This document shows, piece after piece, positions 56,350-64,000 of a DNA stretch of 64,000 nt. The translations under genes and the position numbers were made by a program. Each line of letters begins with the position of its first letter. The stretch's first letter is position 1. The DNA lies in contig NZ_KB907453.1 in NCBI RefSeq assembly GCF_000382045.1, positions 62,001-126,000 on the forward strand, read 5' to 3'. Below the pieces are notes generated by a model. The model had not been told where the DNA came from and did not search any database. It was given only the letters and a program-made list of their open reading frames with translations. The stretch comes from Variovorax atrisoli 110B (GTDB taxonomy: Bacteria; Pseudomonadota; Gammaproteobacteria; Burkholderiales; Burkholderiaceae_C).

Positions 56350-57507
56350 TCAGCCCGCGGCCGCACGCAGCCGCTGCGGACCCAGCATTTCCGCCGTGAG
56401 CCCGAAGGAGGCGATGCGCTCCGGCAGCGGTAGCCCGCGCGCGAGCGCGGCGCAGGCCTCGCCCATGGCAGCCGAGGTCTGGATGCCGTAGCCGCCCTGT
56501 GCCGCCACCCAGAAGAAGCCGGGCACGCCGGACTCGAAGCCGCCGACCAGGTCGCCGTCGGGCACGAAGGAGCGCAGGCCGGCCCAGGTGCGCGTGGGGC
56601 GGCGGATGGAGAGCGTGGTCGCCTCCTCGATGCGGTGCATGGCGATGGCGATGTCCATCTCCTCGGGCTGCACGTCCTGCGGCTCGACCGGGTCGGCATT
56701 GGCCGGCGAGCCCAGCAGCATGCCGGCGTCGGGCTTGATGTACCAGCCTTCGTCGGCGCCGAACACCATCGGCCAGTGCGCCACGCTCTGGCCTTCGGGC
56801 GGAGCGAAGATGAAGGCGGAGCGCCGGCGCGGCTCGATGCCCAGCGGAGGCACGCCGGCCATGCGGGCGATGGTGTCGACCCATGCGCCGGCGGCGTTGA
56901 GAACCACGGGCGCTTCGTAGACTGAGCCGCCGGCTTCGACGCGCCAGCGCTCGCCGACGCGCTCGATGGCCGTCACGCCCGCATCGCACACCAGCCTGCC
57001 GCCCGCGCGGCGCATGCCGCGCAGGTAGCCCTGGTGGATGGCGTGCACGTCCATGTCGGCGGCGTCGGGCTCGTACACGGCGCCCAGCACCTGTTCGGGG
57101 CGCAGCGCGGGCACCATCTCGCGCGCCTGCTCGCCGCTCAGGCGGGAGGCGCCGGTGTCCATGGCGCGCAGCACTTCCCAGTGGGCTTCGAGCTCGGCCA
57201 TGTGTTCTGCGCCCGCGACCATCATCGCGCCGCGCGGCGTGAGCAGCGGATGCTCGCTGAAGCCTTCGGGCGGGTGTTCGAGGAAGGCGCGGCTCGCCAT
57301 GGTGAGGGCGCGCACCTGCGCTGTGCCGTAGCTTTCCATGAAGAGGGCAGCGGACCGGCCGGTGGAGTGGTAGCCCGGTTGCGATTCGCGTTCGAGAAGG
57401 ATCACGCGTGCGTGCGGAGCGAGCCAGTGGGCCACCGAGGCCCCGGCGATGCCGCCGCCGATCACGAGGAAGTCAGCCACGACGGGCTCTGCAGTGCTTG
57501 AAGTCAT
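56350..57507 (-). CDS. FAD-dependent oxidoreductase (DAO family, glycine/D-amino acid oxidase-like)
   Basis: A 385-residue flavoenzyme: FAD motif VIGGGIAGASVAHWL near residue 14, ERESQPGYHSTGRSAALF, and the C-terminal FFWVAAQGGYGIQTS. It belongs to the DadA/SoxB-like group acting on amines of amino acids. It is first in the operon. No ribosome binding site precedes the ATG at 57507, and the predicted promoter (TTGCGT-N17-TACACT) would start RNA within a few bases of it, so the message may be leaderless. Confidence 0.85.
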   Translation of the reverse strand: MTSSTAEPVVADFLVIGGGIAGASVAHWLAPHARVILLERESQPGYHSTGRSAALFMESYGTAQVRALTMASRAFLEHPPEGFSEHPLLTPRGAMMVAGAEHMAELEAHWEVLRAMDTGASRLSGEQAREMVPALRPEQVLGAVYEPDAADMDVHAIHQGYLRGMRRAGGRLVCDAGVTAIERVGERWRVEAGGSVYEAPVVLNAAGAWVDTIARMAGVPPLGIEPRRRSAFIFAPPEGQSVAHWPMVFGADEGWYIKPDAGMLLGSPANADPVEPQDVQPEEMDIAIAMHRIEEATTLSIRRPTRTWAGLRSFVPDGDLVGGFESGVPGFFWVAAQGGYGIQTSAAMGEACAALARGLPLPERIASFGLTAEMLGPQRLRAAAG

Positions 57508-57515
57508 CGACGAAA

Positions 57516-57544
57516 AGTGTAGGAACAATTTTGCGGATACGCAA
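57516..57544 (-). promoter_or_regulatory. Candidate promoter of the FAD oxidoreductase-Dpp operon
   Basis: On the minus strand TTGCGT (57544-57539) is separated by 17 nt from TACACT (57521-57516). The -35 box lies inside palindromic box 1, so a bound regulator would block RNA polymerase. The predicted start is about 2 nt before the ATG. Confidence 0.55.
57531..57544. promoter_or_regulatory. Operator box 1 (TTGCG-N4-CGCAA)
   Basis: TTGCGGATACGCAA, perfect 5-bp arms. First of three identical-arm palindromes between the operon and the divergent XRE-cupin regulator gene; it overlaps the -35 box of the operon promoter. Confidence 0.7.
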
Positions 57545-57595
57545 ATTGATTCGGCAGCTCCAAGGGGAAACCATGATGCACCGACCTGGTGAAAT

Positions 57596-57609
57596 TTGCG
57601 TTCGCGCAA
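57596..57609. promoter_or_regulatory. Operator box 2 (TTGCG-N4-CGCAA)
   Basis: TTGCGTTCGCGCAA, perfect 5-bp arms. It lies 65 bp (centre to centre) from box 1 and 15 bp from box 3. Confidence 0.7.
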
Positions 57610-57610
57610 T

Positions 57611-57624
57611 TTGCGTATACGCAA
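57611..57624. promoter_or_regulatory. Operator box 3 (TTGCG-N4-CGCAA)
   Basis: TTGCGTATACGCAA, palindromic over all 14 bases. With box 2 it probably controls the regulator's own promoter. Confidence 0.7.
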
Positions 57625-57709
57625 CTTCCGGGCCCGCCCAGCGCGGGTCGGCATGGATGAGGCGCGCCCCGGCTGGCAGAATTGCCGGCACCACAAGAGA
57701 AAGCCAAGC

Positions 57710-58486
57710 GTGAATCCACACACAGGGACCAAGACGGGGACGAAGCCCAGGGAAGAGCCGCCCACGCTGGACCGCGCCACCTTCGGCAACCGCCTGCGCA
57801 GCGCGCGCAAGCGTTTCGGCTGGACGCTGGCGCAACTGGCGGAGCGCTCGGGCGTATCGATCACCACCATCTCGCGCGCCGAGCGTGGCCAGCTCGCGCT
57901 GGGCTACGAGAACTTCACCGCGCTGGGCCGCGCGCTCGAGATGGACATGAACGCGATGTTCGCCGGCGCAGGCGTCAAGCCCGCGCAGCTCGACGGGCCG
58001 GTGGTCACCCGCTCCGGCAAGGGCGTGGTCTACAAGGGGCTTTCCATCGCCTACGAATTCCTCGGCACCACCGCGGCCGGCAAGCAGATGAGCCCCATCG
58101 TCGGCACGGTGCACGCGCGCAAGATCCACGGTCCTGAAGACTTCGTGCGGCATGGCGGGGAGGAGTTCGCCTATGTGCTGTCGGGCGAGATCGAGGTGCA
58201 CTTCGACAACGGCGAGGTGGTGCGCATGGCCAAGGGCGACTCGCTCTACTTCGACAGCCGCCTGGGCCACGCGTACATCAGCGTGAGCCGGCAGCTCGCG
58301 CGCATCGTGGGCATGACCATCGGCGAGAGCGGGCACATGCAGTCGGCGCGGGAGGGAGAGGAGCGTCCCATGCCGGCACCAGCCGCCCGGAAAGGCGAGG
58401 AGCCCGTTGCGTCGGCGCTGCCCGCGAAGGCGTCGAAGGGGCAGTCGAAGCCCTCGCGGAAAGCCGCGGCGGCAAAGAGCGCGTAG
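57710..58486 (+). CDS. XRE-family regulator with C-terminal cupin domain
   Basis: A 258-residue regulator. The HTH (LRSARKRFGWTLAQLAERSG then SITTISRAERG) lies at residues about 28-60; a cupin sensor domain (GGEEFAYVLSGEIEVHFDNG) at about 145-205; the C-terminus is Lys/Ala-rich. Such HTH-cupin proteins often control amino-acid or polyamine catabolism. I chose the GTG at 57710 (VNPHTGTKTG); an ATG at 57653 would add 19 residues. It is divergent from the FAD oxidoreductase-Dpp operon with three palindromes between, so it likely regulates both. Confidence 0.85.
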   Translation: MNPHTGTKTGTKPREEPPTLDRATFGNRLRSARKRFGWTLAQLAERSGVSITTISRAERGQLALGYENFTALGRALEMDMNAMFAGAGVKPAQLDGPVVTRSGKGVVYKGLSIAYEFLGTTAAGKQMSPIVGTVHARKIHGPEDFVRHGGEEFAYVLSGEIEVHFDNGEVVRMAKGDSLYFDSRLGHAYISVSRQLARIVGMTIGESGHMQSAREGEERPMPAPAARKGEEPVASALPAKASKGQSKPSRKAAAAKSA

Positions 58487-58573
58487 CCGCCCCTGCGCCG
58501 TGTCTCCGATTTGCTCGCCGCGCGGGGCCGCATGGCTATGCTGTGCGCCGTCATCCACTCCAGAGAAAAAACC

Positions 58574-59842
58574 ATGACCTCGCGTCTGCCTTCATTCCCG
58601 CTTCGCTCCATGGCGCTGGCCTGCGGCCTTGCGCTCGGCGCCGTCGCCGGCGCCCACGCGGCCCCCGATGCGAAGCTGCTCGCTGCCGCCGAGAAGGCGC
58701 AGCCCGCGGTGATCGACAACCTCAAGGAGATGGTGCTGATCGAATCGGGCAGCCTCAACGTCGACGGCCTGCTCAAGATGGCCGACGTGGTCGAAGGGCG
58801 CCTGAAGGCTGCCGGCTTCAAGACCGAGCGCCGCAAGGCCACGGCCGGCGCGGGTGCCGACATCGTGATCGGCACGCTCAAGGGCACGGGCAAGCGCAAG
58901 ATCATGCTCCAGGGCCACATGGACACGGTTTACGCGCCGGGCATTCTCAACAGCCAGCCCTACAAGATCGACGGCAACCGCATCTACGGCCCCGGCATCG
59001 CCGACGACAAGGGCGGCCTCGCAGTCATGCTGGCTTCGCTGAAGATCCTGGCCGACGCCGGCTGGCGCGACTACGACACGCTCACCGTGCTGATGAACCC
59101 CGACGAGGAAGTGGGCTCGGTCGGCTCCGGCGAGCTGATCGCGACCATCGCCGACCAGCACGACACGGTGCTGTCGTTCGAGCCGACGGTGGCGAAGTCG
59201 GTGGTCAAGGGCGAATCGCTGCTGCTCGGCGCGGCCGGCATCGCCACGGCCACGCTCGAGGTGAAGGGGCGCGCGTCGCACGCTGGCGCAGCGCCCGATC
59301 TGGGCCGCAACGCGCTGTACGAGCTCTCGTACCAGATGCTGCAGACCAAGGATCTCGCCAAGGACATTCCGGGCGTTACGCTCAACTGGACCGTGGCGCG
59401 CGCCACCGGCCCGCTCAACCAGATCACCGAGAAGGCGCAGGCGCAGGGCGACGTCCGCATCACCCAGCCCGGTGCCGAGAAGAAGCTGGCCGAGGCGCTG
59501 CAGGCGAAGATCGCATCGGGCAAGCTGATCCCCGACACCGAGACCACGGTGAAGGTGGAGGTGGGCCGACCGGCCTTCATCGCGGGCGACAAGGGCCGCG
59601 CGCTGGCCGAGAAGGCGCAGGCCATCTACAAGGAAATCGACCGCGAACTCGCGCTGACGCCGATGACCGGCGGCGGCACCGACGCGGGCTACGCAGGCCG
59701 CTCGGGCAAGGCCACGGTGGTCGAGAGCTTCGGCCTCGCGGGCTTCGGCTATCACGCACGCGACGAGTACATCGAAGCCGATTCGATCGTGCCGCGCGTC
59801 TATCTCGTCACGCGGCTGCTGACGGAGATCGGCAAGAACTGA
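58574..59842 (+). CDS. M20 metallopeptidase, glutamate carboxypeptidase-like (copy 2)
   Basis: A 422-residue paralogue of the protein at 39965, with a signal peptide ending AHA before APDAKLL. Zinc-site residues: GHMDTVY, GIADDKGG, NPDEEVGS and FGYHARDEYIE. The dimerisation domain has GRASHAGAAPDLGRNALYEL. Probably a periplasmic carboxypeptidase. It converges on the DUF3300 gene with 30 nt between. Confidence 0.88.
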   Translation: MTSRLPSFPLRSMALACGLALGAVAGAHAAPDAKLLAAAEKAQPAVIDNLKEMVLIESGSLNVDGLLKMADVVEGRLKAAGFKTERRKATAGAGADIVIGTLKGTGKRKIMLQGHMDTVYAPGILNSQPYKIDGNRIYGPGIADDKGGLAVMLASLKILADAGWRDYDTLTVLMNPDEEVGSVGSGELIATIADQHDTVLSFEPTVAKSVVKGESLLLGAAGIATATLEVKGRASHAGAAPDLGRNALYELSYQMLQTKDLAKDIPGVTLNWTVARATGPLNQITEKAQAQGDVRITQPGAEKKLAEALQAKIASGKLIPDTETTVKVEVGRPAFIAGDKGRALAEKAQAIYKEIDRELALTPMTGGGTDAGYAGRSGKATVVESFGLAGFGYHARDEYIEADSIVPRVYLVTRLLTEIGKN

Positions 59843-59872
59843 AGTCGAAGGGAAGCGGCCCCGCCGCGCCCG

Positions 59873-62011
<2,139 letters not shown>

Positions 62012-62170
62012 CTGGATTTCCATGAAGACGCCCGGGGGCATACCCGGACTTCTTCAACGGAACTCGGCATCAAGCGATGACAGAGCTTGCGCCGCGGATG
62101 CAACGGTCTGTGTCGGTTCCGTGCCGCCAAGCCTGTCGGCGCAGAACCACACGGCGCGGAGGCCGCGGCC

Positions 62171-62812
62171 TTACTTCGAGCCGCCGGTGTACTTGGTGAC
62201 GGTGGCCGCGCTCACGTGGTAGCCGCTCACGCCCATCATCGAATCGTTGCGCAGGGTCTGCAGCTTGCCGGTGACCCATACCGTGTCCATTGCGCGGAAC
62301 TTGGCACCCTTCTGCGGCACCACGTGCAGGATCTGGTTGGCAGGCGGCGGCGGCGTGTGGATGCAAGCGCCGAAGTAGGGCACCAGCAGGAATTCGGTGA
62401 CCTCGCCCTTGGCTTCCTCGAGCGGCACGATGAAGCCGGGGATCTTGATCTCCGCGCCGTTCATCGCCGGATTGGTCGGTGCGTTGTTCGACACCTCCTG
62501 CATCTTCATGAGCAGTTCGTTGGCGCGCGGGTCGCCGTCGTCGAGCGCGCTCAGGTCCATGCCCTTGAACTCCTTGGCCGGGTCCCAGTCCTTGGGCACC
62601 AGCTCTTCCCAGGTGATCTGGCGCGGCTGGCCCGGTGCGGCCTTGGAGGCCGCTGCGGGAGAAGTCTTGCCGCCCAGCGGATTTGCGGCGGTGGTGTCCT
62701 TGGGGGCGGGTTCGGCGGCCCAGGCAGCGGCCGCGAGGCCGGCACCTGCGATCAGCATCGAAAGCCGAGTGAAAGCTTTGCTCGTGGACAAGGTCTTCTG
62801 TGCGATGGGCAT
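62171..62812 (-). CDS. DUF3299-family exported protein
   Basis: A 213-residue protein with a signal peptide ending AWA before AEPAPKD. The core TWEELVPKDWDP, KIPGFIVPLE, LLVPYFGACIHTPPPPANQ with a conserved Cys-His pair is the DUF3299 signature. It is transcribed 3 nt after an FtsX/MacB-type permease gene. From memory, pseudomonads carry a similar permease-DUF3299 operon that responds to zinc; a metal role is therefore a guess. Confidence 0.85.
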   Translation of the reverse strand: MPIAQKTLSTSKAFTRLSMLIAGAGLAAAAWAAEPAPKDTTAANPLGGKTSPAAASKAAPGQPRQITWEELVPKDWDPAKEFKGMDLSALDDGDPRANELLMKMQEVSNNAPTNPAMNGAEIKIPGFIVPLEEAKGEVTEFLLVPYFGACIHTPPPPANQILHVVPQKGAKFRAMDTVWVTGKLQTLRNDSMMGVSGYHVSAATVTKYTGGSK

Positions 62813-62815
62813 GGT

Positions 62816-64000
62816 TCAAATCCTCGGTGAGAGGCCGTCTGCAAGAGAGAGTCGATAGGCGCGGATGCCGGGCAAGAGGCTTGCCAGCCAACCGGCGGCC
62901 AGCAGGCTCGCCATCAGCAGCCATTCGTTCAGTGTAGGTTCGGAAAGGCTCAATGTCAGCCCGAACTGCGACTGCAGCCATGGCGAGAGCAGGGCGATGC
63001 CGAGCACCGCCATCACCACGCCCAGCACCACGCCGAGCACGGTGACCAGCGCACCTTCGAGGGCAAGCAGCGCCAGCACATGGCGCAGGCCCGCGCCCAC
63101 CGCGCGCAGCACCGCGAGTTCGCGGCGCCGCTCGTTGAGGCCCGCCATCACCACCGACACCAGCCCCGCGAGGCTCACCAGCGCGACCAGTGCCGACATC
63201 AGCAGCAGCGCGTTCTCGCCGACGCCGATCACGCTCCACAGCTCGTCGAGCGCCACGCCGGGCAGGATGGCCATCAGCGGTTCGCCGGTGTAGGTCGAGA
63301 TCCAGCGCTGCACGCCGAACACGGCAGCGCGGTTCTTCAGGCCCACCAGCACGGCCGTCACGTTCTTGGGCGTGAGGTCGAACTTGCGCACCTGCTCGGG
63401 CGAGATGTGCACGCCCGGCATCGGCGCGCCGCCCACCCATTCGAGGTGGATGGCTTCCATGGCCGCGAGGCCGATGTGCACCGTGCGGTCGACCGGCGTG
63501 CCGGTGCGTGCGAGCACGCCGACCACGGTGAAGGGCTTGTCCGCATGCTCGGCCACGTTGAGCTCGCCGCTGCCGTGCGCGAGCGTGATCTTCTGGCCCA
63601 CGTGGTAGTTGAGCTTGTCGGCAACCTCGGCGCCGACCACCGCGTCGAAGAGTTCGCTGAAGGGCTTGCCCTCGCGCAGCTTCAGCGTCTGCCTGTCGCC
63701 GTAGCGGAAGCGGGTGAAGTAGTCGGTGGAGGTGGCCAGCACCGAGAAGCCGCGATGCGAATCACCCAGCGACAGCGGCACCACCCAGTCGACGCCCGGG
63801 TGCGACGAGAGCGCCTGCACGCTCTTCCACGAGATGTTGTTGGTGGCCGCGCCGATGCGGAACACCGAGTAAAGCAGCAGCTGCGTGGAGCCCGTGCGCG
63901 CGCCCACGATCAGGTCGGTGCCCGATACGGAGGACGCGAAGTTCTCGCGCAGCTCGGTGCGGATGCGTTCCACGCCCAGCAGCAGGAAGGTGGAGAGCGC
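62816..64000 (-). CDS. FtsX/MacB-type ABC transporter permease, N-terminus outside window
   Basis: The frame is open to the right edge; 394 residues are visible. A periplasmic MacB-like domain (TDLIVGARTGSTQLLLY to about residue 250) is followed by three transmembrane helices with the FtsX core LNERRRELAVLRAVGAG near the C-terminus and a final YRLSLADGLSPRI. It belongs to the lipoprotein-export/MacB class (mechanical energy transfer rather than a pore). Its ATPase should lie just right of the window. It forms an operon with the DUF3299 gene. Confidence 0.88.
   Translation of the reverse strand, partial: ALSTFLLLGVERIRTELRENFASSVSGTDLIVGARTGSTQLLLYSVFRIGAATNNISWKSVQALSSHPGVDWVVPLSLGDSHRGFSVLATSTDYFTRFRYGDRQTLKLREGKPFSELFDAVVGAEVADKLNYHVGQKITLAHGSGELNVAEHADKPFTVVGVLARTGTPVDRTVHIGLAAMEAIHLEWVGGAPMPGVHISPEQVRKFDLTPKNVTAVLVGLKNRAAVFGVQRWISTYTGEPLMAILPGVALDELWSVIGVGENALLLMSALVALVSLAGLVSVVMAGLNERRRELAVLRAVGAGLRHVLALLALEGALVTVLGVVLGVVMAVLGIALLSPWLQSQFGLTLSLSEPTLNEWLLMASLLAAGWLASLLPGIRAYRLSLADGLSPRI

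Noticed and set aside
53105-56989. A 1294-codon minus-strand frame across the dppA and M81 genes
   Set aside because: It overlaps genuine genes on the same strand in another frame and reads as Arg-rich noise.

Overview
High-GC DNA with dense, co-directional operons. Gene families and synteny (a BPSS1780-type membrane protein, homoserine kinase and a DUF2782 protein beside polA; LIV-type and Dpp-type transporters) point to a betaproteobacterium of the Burkholderiales, most likely Comamonadaceae such as Variovorax. That assignment is inference; no rRNA gene is present.

Region 1 (1-25,630, all +) is one long catabolic block. It holds a 2-oxoacid:ferredoxin oxidoreductase pair (iorAB-like), a flavin/2Fe-2S reductase, two paralogous Rieske oxygenase alpha/beta pairs, two acyl-CoA ligases, a thiolase-like protein without its nucleophilic Cys, a DUF35-SDR fusion, a metal-dependent cyclase-family hydrolase, further SDRs, three tandem periplasmic binding proteins with a LIV-type ABC transporter (permease and ATPase fused in one gene), a MarR regulator and a hot-dog thioesterase. 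The set fits the aerobic indole-3-acetic acid (auxin) route through dioxindole-3-acetate, its CoA ester, isatin and isatinate to an anthraniloyl product, and resembles the iad locus known from root-associated Variovorax. The substrate is inferred.

Region 2 (25,638-29,950) is an accessory patch: a small HTH repressor facing a promoter with an inverted repeat, a short terminated transcript, two unusual tRNA genes (Arg-ACG, His-GTG) with an HNH endonuclease, small unknown genes, and tRNA-Lys(CTT) and tRNA-Ala(CGC) on the minus strand flanking an SDR gene.

Region 3 (30,042-39,851) is housekeeping: an alpha/beta hydrolase, guaC with a hairpin leader, a UvrD/PcrA helicase, a membrane protein, thrB, a DUF2782 protein and polA.

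Region 4 (39,965-47,718) holds an M20 peptidase with a LysR regulator, a D-amino acid dehydrogenase divergent from an amino-acid binding protein and an Asp/Glu racemase-family enzyme, an exported dienelactone hydrolase-like protein, a ZIP metal transporter and a tiny acidic protein.

Region 5 (47,799-58,486) is a minus-strand operon (FAD oxidoreductase, M81 peptidase, DppABCDF-type transporter, N-acyl-D-amino-acid deacylase) divergent from an XRE-cupin regulator. Three copies of a TTGCG-N4-CGCAA box lie between them. The theme is probably scavenging of peptides or D-amino-acid compounds.

Region 6 (58,574-64,000) holds a second M20 peptidase, a DUF3300 lipoprotein with a very long Gln-rich tail, a DUF3299 protein and the end of an FtsX/MacB-type permease. 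A dispersed ~95 bp palindromic repeat, five clear copies plus one variant, sits in intergenic gaps of regions 1 and 4.
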